Of a stretch of 64,000 nucleotides of DNA, positions 1 through 8,544 are shown piece by piece. Under the pieces are notes generated by a model, which made no database searches, was not told where the DNA came from, and saw only the letters and a list, made by a program, of their open reading frames with translations. Source of the stretch: Lachnospiraceae bacterium UBA1683 (GTDB lineage: Bacteria > Bacillota > Clostridia > Lachnospirales > Lachnospiraceae); the NCBI GenBank assembly GCA_002320245.1, contig DCKD01000044.1:1-64000 (forward strand), read 5' to 3'. The translations under genes were made by a program, and so were the position numbers. Every line of letters starts with the position of its first letter. Position 1 is the stretch's first letter.

Positions 1-422
1 TTGTTATAGTGTGCCTGATAACAAAAGGGCTTGGAATGGAAAAATATATTCAAAATGGTGGGCTGACATATGACAAGTTGTTTGTCTATGCCGACGGGCT
101 CAGTGATAAAGAAACATTTTTTGAGTTTGTATCAGAAGACATGGAGGTTATCGCGCGCGGAGATAATGCATATGAAATCGCACAGAAAGAGTATTCAAAA
201 GCAACCGCATGTGAATTTATCCGTAGGAAACTGAACCTGACGCTGGAGGAAATCTATGTGTTCGGAGACAGTGGCAATGACCTGCCGATGTTTGAATATG
301 CAGTACATACGGTGGCAATGGGGGAACATACAGAGATTCTCGAGCCGTATACAGAGTTCGTGACAAAGAAAGTAGAAGAAGATGGGATTGCATATGCAAT
401 GGAACATTATGGATTAATTTAG
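1..422 (+). CDS. Cof-type HAD-IIB family phosphatase, C-terminal part (5' truncated by window)
   Basis: The reading frame is open to the left edge of the window, so this is the C-terminal part (about 138 residues) of a longer gene. It carries the HAD motif IV, GDSGNDLPMF (about residues 92-101 of the visible part), which binds Mg2+ in haloacid-dehalogenase phosphatases, preceded by the K-x18-30 spacing usual for motif III. Family members of type IIB (Cof/YbjI) dephosphorylate small sugar phosphates or cofactors in the cytoplasm; the substrate cannot be read from the sequence. The catalytic Asp motif I lies outside the window. It ends just before a purine-rich repeat region. Confidence 0.85.
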   Translation, partial: VIVCLITKGLGMEKYIQNGGLTYDKLFVYADGLSDKETFFEFVSEDMEVIARGDNAYEIAQKEYSKATACEFIRRKLNLTLEEIYVFGDSGNDLPMFEYAVHTVAMGEHTEILEPYTEFVTKKVEEDGIAYAMEHYGLI

Positions 423-468
423 TAAATTAGTAAAAATCAAAAAATGTGGATATCTGGACAAAGGGTGC

Positions 469-551
469 AAGGAAACACATAAGAAAACGCATAAGGAAAC
501 GCATAAGAAAACGCATAAGAAACACATAAGAAAACACATAAGGAAACTCAA
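469..551. repeat. 12-bp tandem repeat, unit like aagaaaacgcat, about 7 copies
   Basis: Six to seven consecutive units of the pattern aagRaaacRcat lie head to tail, one unit being 11 bp; the purine-rich character then continues in degenerate form to about 670. The array sits between the HAD gene and the D-lactate dehydrogenase start. No promoter can be picked out inside it. A minus-strand open frame across it (a repeated MRFL pattern) is a by-product of the repeat and not a gene. It probably arose by slippage. Confidence 0.75.
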
Positions 552-680
552 TCAGGAAAAGTATAAAGAAAGCGTGTAAAGAAAAACGCAAAGAAAAGGT
601 ATGAGGAAAACGCATAAAGAAAAGTATAAAGGGTGTAAAGAAAAGCAGAAAGAAAAAGTATAAAAAAGGAAGAGAGTACA

Positions 681-1664
681 ATGAAGTTATTTGTGTATAG
701 TTATCGGGAATTTGATGAGGCGGAATATTTTCAGAAATTTTCCAAGGAATATCACGTGGAATTGGGGATTTGTCATGATGGGGCAACATTGGAAAATGCA
801 CATCTGGCAGAAGGATACCCATATGTCAGCATAATTACAACAAAGGTGGATGCGGAATTGATTAAACGTTTTCATGGGCTTGGTGTGAAGATGATTTCCA
901 CCCGTACAATCGGCTATGACCATATCGACCTGAATGCGGCCAGAGCATGTGGAATGAATATCAGCAACGTCAGCTATTCGCCGGAGTGCGTTGCAGACTA
1001 TACAATGCTGTTGATGCTGATGTCCATCCGTAAAATGAAACGAATCATACAGCGTGAAGAAATCAATGACTTTTCATTACCGGGAATTCAGGGACAGGAG
1101 ATGCATAATTTTACAGTCGGCGTAATCGGGACCGGGCGAATCGGTTGCTCTGTAATCCGTGATTTGAGTGGATTTGGATGCAAAATCTATGCATACGATT
1201 TGCATGAAAATGACGAAGTGAAAAAATATGCACAATACGTGTCACTGAATGAAATATACGAAAAGTGCGGTATGATTACATTGCATATGCCGCTTACCGA
1301 ATCCAATTTCCATATGATTGATGCAGCGGCAATAGAGAAAATGCAGGATGGAGTCATAATCATCAATACGGCGCGGGGCAGGCTTATAGATACAAAAGCA
1401 CTGATTGCCGGGTTGGAATCAGGCAAAATCGGGGCAGCCGGGTTGGATGTAATCGAAGATGAATTTGGAATGTATTATTTCGACCGAAAGTCCGATATAT
1501 TAAGCAAGCGTGACTTATATATACTGAGAGGATTTCCAAATGTCGTAGTAACCCCGCATTTGGCATTTTACACCGACCAGGCAGTAAGCGATATGGTGAA
1601 ACACTCCATCGAAAGCTGCTATTTCCACGAGCAAGGAAAAACAGATCCGTGGAGGATTTTGTAA
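681..1664 (+). CDS. D-2-hydroxyacid dehydrogenase, VanH/D-lactate dehydrogenase-like
   Basis: Cytoplasmic NAD-dependent dehydrogenase of 327 residues, the usual length of the family, that interconverts a 2-keto acid (likely pyruvate) and its D-2-hydroxy acid. The Rossmann motif GVIGTGRIG is at about residues 146-154; the catalytic triad is visible as Arg in NTARGRL (about 232), Glu in DVIEDEFG (about 260) and His in TPHLAFY (about 292). The N-terminal stretch STRTIGYDHIDL is characteristic of the VanH/D-LDH branch rather than of glycerate dehydrogenases. The ATG at 681 follows a GGAAGAG ribosome site. Fermentative D-lactate production is the simplest role. No vanA/vanX partners lie next to it, so a resistance role is unlikely. 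Confidence 0.88.
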   Translation: MKLFVYSYREFDEAEYFQKFSKEYHVELGICHDGATLENAHLAEGYPYVSIITTKVDAELIKRFHGLGVKMISTRTIGYDHIDLNAARACGMNISNVSYSPECVADYTMLLMLMSIRKMKRIIQREEINDFSLPGIQGQEMHNFTVGVIGTGRIGCSVIRDLSGFGCKIYAYDLHENDEVKKYAQYVSLNEIYEKCGMITLHMPLTESNFHMIDAAAIEKMQDGVIIINTARGRLIDTKALIAGLESGKIGAAGLDVIEDEFGMYYFDRKSDILSKRDLYILRGFPNVVVTPHLAFYTDQAVSDMVKHSIESCYFHEQGKTDPWRIL

Positions 1665-1684
1665 CATTTATGTAAGAAAACCGT

Positions 1685-1722
1685 AAAGGGGTACGTCCCC
1701 TTTGCAAAGGGGACAGTCCCTT
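1685..1722. terminator. Tandem REP-like palindromes between convergent genes
   Basis: Two adjoining inverted repeats, AAAGGGG-tac-GTCCCCTTT and AAAGGGGacaGTCCCTTTT, the second followed by Ts. They lie between the convergent D-lactate dehydrogenase and aroE, so they can act as a bidirectional terminator. The ggggac/gtcccc core is also in the 49-nt palindrome at 3686-3734, which suggests a dispersed REP-like family. Confidence 0.65.
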
Positions 1723-2556
1723 TTATAAAAATCTTTTTGCAAGTTCAGCATGAATGGAATCACCCATATGGTAATCTAATTTTTTTTCAAGCCAGATTTC
1801 TTCGGAGCCGATTGCCTGGTCAACGAGCATCATCAGTCCGGTAATAATCTGTAAATTTTCTTTCTTTGCAATCCGCAAAAATTCGGTTATCAAAGGGTTG
1901 TATACAATATCGGCGGCAACCTTGAATTTTCGGATTGTATCTGCTCCGACAGCGCTGTTCCCAACATTTGGGAACATACCGACTGGGGTGGTGTTGATAA
2001 TCAAATCACCGGAAGGAATTTCATTCAGCGTGCATATTTCAATATATGGAAATTGATTTTTTAAAAGTTCCTTTGCTTCCTCATTTCGTGCGGCAATGGT
2101 AATTGATGAGGCGCCATTTATGTGAAATCCATAGATGAGTGCCCGTGAAGCGCCCCCGGAGCCGATAATTACGGTATGTTTTCCGGATAAATTAAATCCT
2201 GCTTTTTTTAACATGCTGGTAACGCCGATGTAGTCGGTATTATATCCATAGCTGATACCGTCTTTTAGGTGTACCGTATTGATTGCACCGATTGCTTTTG
2301 CGTGATCATCCAGTATGTCAACCATCTGAAAGAGGTCTTCTTTATAAGGTATGGTCACATTGAGTCCGGTAATATTATGTTCCTTCATAAATTCAAACAG
2401 GTGGGGAAGGTCATCCCTGCTCATTTCATATTTTTCGTATGAACCGGAGAGATTCTGCTGCCTGAATAAATCTGCGTGAATTTCCGGGGAAAGGCTGTGT
2501 CCTAATTTTTTTCCAAGTACACCGAGATGGAGTTCTTTTTTCTTAGTAGAAATCAT
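1723..2556 (-). CDS. aroE: Shikimate 5-dehydrogenase
   Basis: NADPH-dependent reduction of 3-dehydroshikimate to shikimate, step 4 of the chorismate pathway. 277 residues, normal for AroE. Visible motifs: GKKLGHSLSPEIH near the N terminus (substrate binding), NVTIPYKEDLF with the catalytic Lys, the nucleotide-binding GSGGASRA, and NTTPVGM near residue 190. It is the last gene of a minus-strand operon aroF-aroB-aroE; the start lies 35 bp downstream of the aroB stop. The gene ends close to the REP-like palindromes. Confidence 0.95.
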   Translation of the reverse strand: MISTKKKELHLGVLGKKLGHSLSPEIHADLFRQQNLSGSYEKYEMSRDDLPHLFEFMKEHNITGLNVTIPYKEDLFQMVDILDDHAKAIGAINTVHLKDGISYGYNTDYIGVTSMLKKAGFNLSGKHTVIIGSGGASRALIYGFHINGASSITIAARNEEAKELLKNQFPYIEICTLNEIPSGDLIINTTPVGMFPNVGNSAVGADTIRKFKVAADIVYNPLITEFLRIAKKENLQIITGLMMLVDQAIGSEEIWLEKKLDYHMGDSIHAELAKRFL

Positions 2557-2591
2557 TGTTCATTCCTGCCTTCTTATTTTGCCTTCATTTT

Positions 2592-3671
2592 TTACATCAT
2601 TCCGGAGCCGTCAAAAAAATTTACGGTTGTGGGATATACATAGCTGTCTCCGATTTCATGAAGAAGAACGACATTCAGGTGGTTGTTTAAGTTCTTTTTG
2701 TCCAGATTGATTGCACCGGTTAAATCTTCGATTGGAAGACCGCACTCAAAAGGCAGACCATATGTGGTAAGGACCTCTTTGAGGACAGCGGCAGAACTTT
2801 TTGGTGTCAGCCCTTTGTCCCCGGCAATTCGGGTAATCTGGTACATGCCGATGGCAACCGCTTCGCCGTGGCTTTCACGGGTGTAGTGGTAATATTGTTC
2901 AATTGTGTGGGCAAGTGTGTGCCCAAAGTTCAACAGCATACGTTCTCCGGTATCAAACTGGTCTTCCTCGACAACAACTCGTTTAATATCTACACAGCGG
3001 TAAATAATACGAGGCAGCTCCGGTTTTAAGTCTTCAAAAGAGTTGTGATTTTTCAATGTTTGGAACAGGCTGGCGTCTTTGATGCAGCCATACTTGATAA
3101 CCTCCCCCATACCGTCGGTAATGTATCGCTGTGGAAGTGTGTTCAGAACATCCGGATCAATCAAAACCATTTTCGGGTGGAAGAACGCGCCGACCAGGTT
3201 CTTTCCCTGTGGTAAATCCACCGCAACTTTTCCGCCGACAGATGAGTCCACCTGTGCAAGAAGGGAAGTAGGTATCTGAACGAGATGAACGCCACGCAGG
3301 AAGCTGGAGGCTGCAAAACCCGCCAAATCACCGATTACACCGCCACCCAGCGCGATTACAAGGTCGCTCCGTGAAATCTTAGCCGTAAGCATTGCCTCAT
3401 AAATTTTCGGTAAAGTCTGAAAACTTTTTGTCGGTTCACCATGCGGCAGGACAAGCGTATGGCATTCATAATCGGAAAGTGAATTCAATACAGTCTTACC
3501 ATAGATTGGAAATACGTTGTCATCTGAGACAACCATAATTCTTTTTCCCTTGAATATCCGGGAAATATAAGAACCGGTCTTGGAAAGAATTCCATTTTCA
3601 ATAAAAATCGGGTAACTGTTATCACCTAAGTTTACTGTTAATTCCATGAGTTGTTTCTCCTGTAAGTTCAA
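2592..3671 (-). CDS. aroB: 3-dehydroquinate synthase
   Basis: Converts DAHP to 3-dehydroquinate, step 2 of the shikimate pathway; NAD- and Zn-dependent, cytoplasmic. 359 residues. Signature segments: GEPTKSFQTL, GGGVIGDLAGFAAS (NAD-binding), SSVGGKVAVDLPQGKNLVGA, and the metal-binding NFGHTLAHTIEQ plus HGEAVAIGM. It lies between aroF and aroE on the minus strand, separated from aroF by a 75-bp gap that holds a perfect 49-nt palindrome. A start a few codons further in (MELTVN) is also possible and would match the usual N terminus better. Confidence 0.95.
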   Translation of the reverse strand: MNLQEKQLMELTVNLGDNSYPIFIENGILSKTGSYISRIFKGKRIMVVSDDNVFPIYGKTVLNSLSDYECHTLVLPHGEPTKSFQTLPKIYEAMLTAKISRSDLVIALGGGVIGDLAGFAASSFLRGVHLVQIPTSLLAQVDSSVGGKVAVDLPQGKNLVGAFFHPKMVLIDPDVLNTLPQRYITDGMGEVIKYGCIKDASLFQTLKNHNSFEDLKPELPRIIYRCVDIKRVVVEEDQFDTGERMLLNFGHTLAHTIEQYYHYTRESHGEAVAIGMYQITRIAGDKGLTPKSSAAVLKEVLTTYGLPFECGLPIEDLTGAINLDKKNLNNHLNVVLLHEIGDSYVYPTTVNFFDGSGMM

Positions 3672-3685
3672 TTATTTTCAGATTT

Positions 3686-3734
3686 TTCAATTGGGGACGT
3701 AGTACTCTTCAAGAGTACTACGTCCCCAATTGAA
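3686..3734. repeat. Perfect 49-nt palindrome (24-bp arms) in the aroF-aroB gap
   Basis: Positions 3686-3709 are the exact reverse complement of 3711-3734 around a single central C. The arms contain ttggggacg and agtactctt. It lies inside an operon, transcribed as a very stable hairpin, without a U-tract directly on the aroB side. It could be a REP-like insertion, an RNA-processing site or a partial terminator that lowers aroB-aroE expression relative to aroF. Confidence 0.9.
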
Positions 3735-3746
3735 CGTTTTTAAAAT

Positions 3747-4760
3747 TTACATTGTTTTTCCTACAACTTCTGCAATTTGACAAATCTGTTTCATCAGTGC
3801 ATCAAATTTTGCGGGTTTGAGTGACTGTGCCCCATCGCAGAGTGCGCAGTCTGGATTGTTGTGCACTTCAATCATCAGTCCGTCGGCTCCGGCAGCGATG
3901 GCTGCTTTTGCCATCGGCTCTACGAGCCACCATTTTCCGCCGGCATGGCTCGGATCGACGATAACCGGGAGGTGAGTCTTCATATTTAATACCGGAATAC
4001 TCTGTAAGTCCAGAGTATTTCTTGTGAAGGATTCAAAGGTACGGATTCCACGCTCGCAGAGAATGACATTTTCATTTCCGGCAGCCATGATATATTCAGC
4101 GGACATAATCCATTCTTCATATGTTGCATTCAATCCACGTTTCAGAAGAATCGGGCGGTCAAGCTGGCCAAGCTGCTTGAGCAGATCAAAGTTCTGCATA
4201 TTTCTCGCACCAATCTGAATCAAATCGACTTTTTCATTGAAAATGTCCAGATAATCCGGAGACATCAGCTCTGTGACGATTGGAAGCCCGACTTCATCCC
4301 GAACGGCGCAGAGAATATCAAGACCTTCAAGTCCGAGTCCCTGAAAGGAGTATGGACTTGTTCTTGGCTTGAATGCACCGCCGCGGAGCATATTGGCCCC
4401 GGATGTCCTGGCAGCCTTTGCAATTTCCAACACCTGGTCAAAGGATTCAACGGAGCAAGGTCCGGCAATGAGTGCCAGATGATTTCCGCCGACTTTGACG
4501 CCGGAAACGTCGATGACGGAGTCTTCCGGATGAAATGCACGGTTTGCCAGTTTATATGGCTCCTGTACATGCATCACCTTGTCTACAGAATGGTCCACTT
4601 CAAACAGTCTCGGATCAATGGCTGTCGTATCCCCAATGCAGCCGATGATGGTCATTTCCGCACCACGGACAATATGCGTGTCCAGTCCGCGTTTTTGGAT
4701 TAGGTTCTGTACACGCTGAATATTTTCTTCAGTGGTATGTGGTTTTAATACGATAATCAT
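3747..4760 (-). CDS. aroF: 3-deoxy-7-phosphoheptulonate (DAHP) synthase, type I beta with ACT-like N-terminal domain
   Basis: Condenses phosphoenolpyruvate and erythrose 4-phosphate, the committed first step of aromatic amino acid synthesis. 337 residues: an N-terminal regulatory segment of about 85 residues starting MIIVLKPHTT (the Thermotoga/Bacillus-type ACT-like domain, site of feedback control), then the TIM barrel with AGPCSVES at about 99-106, where the Cys is a metal ligand, RGGAFKPRTSPYSFQG, and DPSHAGGK. First gene of aroF-aroB-aroE. Its 5' flank carries a structured GC-rich element (4798-4985), so the transcript may start within or before it. Confidence 0.94.
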   Translation of the reverse strand: MIIVLKPHTTEENIQRVQNLIQKRGLDTHIVRGAEMTIIGCIGDTTAIDPRLFEVDHSVDKVMHVQEPYKLANRAFHPEDSVIDVSGVKVGGNHLALIAGPCSVESFDQVLEIAKAARTSGANMLRGGAFKPRTSPYSFQGLGLEGLDILCAVRDEVGLPIVTELMSPDYLDIFNEKVDLIQIGARNMQNFDLLKQLGQLDRPILLKRGLNATYEEWIMSAEYIMAAGNENVILCERGIRTFESFTRNTLDLQSIPVLNMKTHLPVIVDPSHAGGKWWLVEPMAKAAIAAGADGLMIEVHNNPDCALCDGAQSLKPAKFDALMKQICQIAEVVGKTM

Positions 4761-4797
4761 GGTATAATTCCTCTCATTTACTTCTTATTTCAAACTA

Positions 4798-4985
4798 CCT
4801 TTTATTCCCGCGAGCAACGAGCCAAGTAGCCATGCTTGCATGGATATTTGGTGACTGCCGCGAGGGGTGCTGAGTGCCTGTGGCACTCGGTTAGCGCCAA
4901 CCGAAGCGGAGCGCGGGCCAAATACCCCGCCCCTTGGGGCGTGGCGAATTTGATACCCCGTTGCTTGCAGCGGGGGCTTTGACTG
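4798..4985. repeat. GC-rich structured non-coding element, copy 1
   Basis: The 419-bp gap between the divergent aroF and lrgA holds a GC-rich segment whose ends can pair (gcgagcaacg with cgttgcttgc), with internal hairpins such as ctgagtgcctgtggcactcgg. Read on the minus strand it aligns with the element at 16362-16486: shared blocks include cccccg, cggggYatcaaa, gggtatttg, caccaaat/cgccaaat and gggaataaa. It is therefore a dispersed element, in opposite orientation to the other copy, and not an aro-specific leader. No coding potential and no T-box sequence were seen. Confidence 0.65.
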
Positions 4986-5179
4986 CACTTTAATCATTAC
5001 TGTAAAATTTTAGCTGTTTAAAGTGCGAAAATCTTTTTTTATCATAAAACATCATATCATGAATGTCAATGTTTTTCTACAACTTACAACTATTTGGCTA
5101 TAAGCAGGACTGTTAGCCACAACTATCCATTGACATTTTTTTTTCAGGGGTGTAAGGTATTTTGGGGTGATTTAAAAAA

Positions 5180-5545
5180 ATGAGAATTATAAAACAAATT
5201 GGCATCTTTTTTACAGTGTGCTGGCTCAGCCAGGTGGTTGCGGCTGTGTTGCCGCTGGATTTTCCGTCCAGTGTGATTGGAATGATTTTCCTGTTCGTCT
5301 GTCTGATAACGGGAGCGTTGAGAATTGAACATGTTCAGGAAAAAGCGGATTTTCTGATGGAAAATATGGCTTTTTTCTTTGTCCCTGCGGGCGTGAGCGT
5401 CATGAATTACTTTGATGTGTTAAAAAGCAGCATTGTCCCATTTCTAGTTGTATGCATCGTTTCTACCGTGATTACATTTGCGGCGACTGCATATAGTGTA
5501 ACATTTGTGATGAAGTTGATGAACAGGAGGAAAAGTAATGCGTGA
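5180..5545 (+). CDS. lrgA: CidA/LrgA family holin-like membrane protein
   Basis: Small hydrophobic protein of 121 residues with four predicted membrane segments and a short basic C terminus, the size and pattern of LrgA/CidA. These proteins form membrane oligomers linked to murein hydrolase control and, in newer work on the family, to pyruvate or glycolate-type transport with the LrgB partner. The stop overlaps the lrgB start by 8 bp, so the two are translationally coupled. A GGGGTGA ribosome site precedes the ATG; a ttgaca hexamer at about 5131 may be the -35. Confidence 0.88.
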   Translation: MRIIKQIGIFFTVCWLSQVVAAVLPLDFPSSVIGMIFLFVCLITGALRIEHVQEKADFLMENMAFFFVPAGVSVMNYFDVLKSSIVPFLVVCIVSTVITFAATAYSVTFVMKLMNRRKSNA

Positions 5546-6218
5546 ATTGTTTCAGTCTCCATATTTTGGAGTCGCGCTCAGTGTTGTGGCATTTTGGATA
5601 GGCGTAAAGTTACAGCGCAGATTCCAAACGCCAATTTGCAATCCGCTGATTATTGCAATTGTATTGATTGTCGGGGTGCTGGAAATCTTCCATATTTCTT
5701 ATGAAGATTATAATGTAGGCGGTGAGATTATCAACATGTTCCTTGCGCCGGCTACCGCCTGTCTGGCAGTTGCAATTTATACGAAGATGGATATCCTCAA
5801 GAGGAACTGGCTGCCGATTTTTGTCGGCTGCGTTGTCGGTTCCGCCACTTCCATGCTTAGTGTGTATGCAATGTGCCTGCTGTTTGGATTGGATGAAAGC
5901 CTGACGGTTTCCCTCATTCCCAAATCGGTGACAACTCCGATTGCAGTCAGCATTTCACAGGGAAATGGAGGCGCCGTTCCGATTACGGTAGTAGCAGTTA
6001 TTTTCACAGGGATTCTGGGAAGTATTTTGTCACCATTTCTGATTAGACTGTTCCGTGTAAAAGATCCCGTTGCGGCAGGACTTGCAATCGGTGCGTGCAG
6101 CCATGCGGTCGGAACATCAAAGGCGATTGAGATTGGTGAAGTAGAAGGGGCTATGAGCGGACTCGCAATCGGAATCTGCGGAATTGTGACAGTATTGATT
6201 TCGATGTTTGTATTGTAA
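5538..6218 (+). CDS. lrgB: LrgB/CidB family membrane protein
   Basis: Integral membrane protein of 226 residues, multi-helix, partner of LrgA. Diagnostic family segments are SLIPKSVTTPIAVSIS and the C-terminal AIGACSHAVGTSKAIEIGE, both strongly conserved in LrgB. The overlapping start with lrgA and the 16-bp gap to the CLC gene suggest a three-gene transcript. LrgAB is normally controlled by LytSR; no such pair is in the window. Confidence 0.92.
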   Translation: MRELFQSPYFGVALSVVAFWIGVKLQRRFQTPICNPLIIAIVLIVGVLEIFHISYEDYNVGGEIINMFLAPATACLAVAIYTKMDILKRNWLPIFVGCVVGSATSMLSVYAMCLLFGLDESLTVSLIPKSVTTPIAVSISQGNGGAVPITVVAVIFTGILGSILSPFLIRLFRVKDPVAAGLAIGACSHAVGTSKAIEIGEVEGAMSGLAIGICGIVTVLISMFVL

Positions 6219-6234
6219 AAATGTGGGGGCGGAT

Positions 6235-7800
6235 ATGAAAAAAGATACAACAAATACGTTAAAACGGGTACAGCGTTTCCCTGTCATTATGATTGGGGAA
6301 GGACTTTTGGTTGGGCTGGTCGGCGGCCTTATCGTACTTTTGTACCGGGTGGCATTGACATACGCCGGAAAATTGCTGGATGCGGTACTTACATATATAC
6401 ATGGAAATCCATTGGGGATTGCAGCGTGGTTTGTAGTTTTGATGCTATTTGCGTGGATTGTAGGAAAACTTGTGAAGTATGAGCCGATGATTTCCGGAAG
6501 TGGTATCCCTCAGGTAGAGGGGGAAGTGACAGGAAAGCTGTCGCAGAATTGGAAACGTGTGCTGCCGGCAAAGTTTATCGGCGGTTTCCTGTGCCTGTTC
6601 GGAGGTTTGTCATTGGGGCGGGAAGGCCCGTCCATCCAGTTGGGGGCAATGTGCGGGCAGGGGATTTCCCGGATATTCGACCGCGGAAAGACGGAGGAAC
6701 GTTTTCTTATGACCTGTGGAGCCAGTGCCGGGCTTTCCGCTGCATTTCATGCTCCACTTGCCGGTGTGATGTTTGCGATAGAGGAAATTCACAAAGGATT
6801 TTCGGTGTCAATCCTGATTTCCGTGATGACGGCATCGGTCATATCGGATTATGTGTCCTCTCATATTCTCGGGCTCGATCCTGTTTTCACATTCCGGCTG
6901 GAGCATGCCCTTCCGCAGAATTATTACTGGATGCTGATTCTGCTCGGACTGATTCTTGGCGCTCTCGGTGTATTCTACAACTGGGCGATGCTCAAGGCGC
7001 AGGAATTGTATAAGAAACCAAAATGGCTCAATGAGACAACACGGCTGATGATTGCGTTTTTTATGGCAGGGGTATTTGGACTCCTTTTTCCGTCTGTGCT
7101 GGGCAGCGGACATGAATTGATTGTTTCGCTGACCAATGGTGAGATGGTCCTGTCACTGCTGCTGATTACATTTGTGTTAAAATTTGTATTTTCCGCGATT
7201 AGTTTTGGATCGGGAGCTCCTGGGGGAATCTTTTTCCCACTGCTGATTCTCGGAGCTCTGATTGGCGGTATTTTTGCGGTGACAGGCGTAGAGTTGTTCG
7301 GGCTGGACCCGATTTATATTAACAATTTTGTACTGCTCGCAATGGCAGGCTATTTTACAGCAATTGTCAGGGCGCCGATAACCGGAATCATCTTATTGTT
7401 TGAAATGTCTGGCTCGGTCAGCCAAATGCTGTCGCTTGCAATTGTGTCCGTCACAGCTTATATCGTAGCCACATTGATGAAGTCTGAGCCGATTTATGAG
7501 AGCCTGCTGGACCGCATTTTGCAGGGGCAGGGAAAGAAACAGGCGGTAAAAGGAAACAGACAAAAGGTCTTAAGTACATTTGTCATCATGAATGGATCTG
7601 TGCTGGAGGAACGCCGTGTGCAGGAAATTACCTGGCCTGACAATTGTCTTCTGGTGTCGCTGGAGCGCAATGGTAAAGAGCAGATTCCCAAGGGGAAAAC
7701 GGTGCTGATGGCAGGCGATATCCTGACAACGATGACAGATGAGAGAGATGCAGGATATGTACATGACAAAATGGAAAAGTTATGTTATACTTCATTTTAG
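6235..7800 (+). CDS. CLC family H+/Cl- exchange transporter with C-terminal TrkA_C domain
   Basis: Membrane protein of 521 residues. Selectivity-filter motifs GSGIP (about 88-92), GREGP with the gating Glu (about 128-132) and GGIFFP (about 330-335) are present, and a Glu in FAIEEIHKGF (about 182) matches the internal proton-path Glu, so an H+/Cl- antiporter is more likely than a channel. The last about 80 residues form a TrkA_C/RCK_C-like regulatory domain. I chose the ATG at 6235, preceded by TGGGGGCGG, over an upstream in-frame codon inside lrgB. Acid or ion homeostasis is the usual role. Confidence 0.93.
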   Translation: MKKDTTNTLKRVQRFPVIMIGEGLLVGLVGGLIVLLYRVALTYAGKLLDAVLTYIHGNPLGIAAWFVVLMLFAWIVGKLVKYEPMISGSGIPQVEGEVTGKLSQNWKRVLPAKFIGGFLCLFGGLSLGREGPSIQLGAMCGQGISRIFDRGKTEERFLMTCGASAGLSAAFHAPLAGVMFAIEEIHKGFSVSILISVMTASVISDYVSSHILGLDPVFTFRLEHALPQNYYWMLILLGLILGALGVFYNWAMLKAQELYKKPKWLNETTRLMIAFFMAGVFGLLFPSVLGSGHELIVSLTNGEMVLSLLLITFVLKFVFSAISFGSGAPGGIFFPLLILGALIGGIFAVTGVELFGLDPIYINNFVLLAMAGYFTAIVRAPITGIILLFEMSGSVSQMLSLAIVSVTAYIVATLMKSEPIYESLLDRILQGQGKKQAVKGNRQKVLSTFVIMNGSVLEERRVQEITWPDNCLLVSLERNGKEQIPKGKTVLMAGDILTTMTDERDAGYVHDKMEKLCYTSF

Positions 7801-7833
7801 ATTGAGTAATTAATACGTTAAGGAGCAGAAATT

Positions 7834-8529
7834 ATGAAAAGAGTACTGTTAAAACTTAGCGGCGAGGCACTTGCCGGTGATAAAAAGACAGGATTTGACG
7901 AGGCAACCTGTATCGGTGTTGCCAAGCAGGTGAAGACACTTGTAGATGAAGGATACCAGATTGCAGTCGTAACAGGCGGCGGCAATTTCTGGAGAGGACG
8001 TACAAGCGAGACAATTGACCGTACTAAGGCAGACCAGATTGGGATGCTGGCTACGGTTATGAATTGTATTTATGTATCCGACATTTTCAGGCATGTCGGA
8101 ATGAAGACAGAGATTTTCACACCATTTGTATGCGGAGCATTTACTTCACTGTTTTCAAAAGATGCAGCGCTTGCAGCGCTGAATGAGAAAAAAGTAATCT
8201 TTTTTGCAGGCGGTACTGGACACCCGTACTTCTCAACAGATACAGGAGCAGTCCTGCGTGCGATTGAGATTGAGGCAGACGCAATGCTGCTTGCAAAAGC
8301 AATCGATGGAATTTATGACAGCGATCCGAAGGTGAATCCGGATGCGAAGAAGTACGATGAGATTACGATTCAGGATGTCATTGACCAGAAACTGGCAGCC
8401 GTAGATATGACTGCATCCATTCTCTGCATGGAGAACAAGATGCCGATGCTTGTATTTGGACTGAATGAAAAGAACAGTATCGTAGAGACGATGAGCGGAA
8501 CATTTACCGGAACAAAAGTAACCGTCTAG
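7834..8529 (+). CDS. pyrH: Uridylate kinase (UMP kinase)
   Basis: Phosphorylates UMP to UDP in the cytoplasm; hexameric amino-acid-kinase-fold enzyme, 231 residues. It begins KRVLLKLSGEALAG and has VVTGGGNFWRG, TGHPYFSTDTGA and the C-terminal IVETMSGTFTGT. An AAGGAGCAG ribosome site precedes the ATG. It opens the run pyrH-frr-uppS-cdsA-dxr-rseP. In many Firmicutes rpsB-tsf precede pyrH; here the CLC gene does. Confidence 0.97.
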   Translation: MKRVLLKLSGEALAGDKKTGFDEATCIGVAKQVKTLVDEGYQIAVVTGGGNFWRGRTSETIDRTKADQIGMLATVMNCIYVSDIFRHVGMKTEIFTPFVCGAFTSLFSKDAALAALNEKKVIFFAGGTGHPYFSTDTGAVLRAIEIEADAMLLAKAIDGIYDSDPKVNPDAKKYDEITIQDVIDQKLAAVDMTASILCMENKMPMLVFGLNEKNSIVETMSGTFTGTKVTV

Positions 8530-8544
8530 GAAGGGGACAAGACT

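Noticed and set aside
469..551. CRISPR array
   Set aside because: The units are contiguous 12-mers without spacers, and no cas genes are in the window.
427..822. Minus-strand open frame of 131 codons with repeated MRFL
   Set aside because: It is produced by translation of the 12-bp tandem repeat and runs into the D-lactate dehydrogenase gene; no ribosome site.
681..1664. vanH of a glycopeptide resistance cluster
   Set aside because: The protein is VanH-like, but there is no D-Ala-D-Lac ligase or VanX nearby, so a fermentative D-lactate dehydrogenase is the simpler reading.
4761..5000. T-box leader for the aromatic pathway operon
   Set aside because: The T-box sequence (AGGGTGGNACCGCG) is absent, and the structured element recurs at 16362 in a different context.
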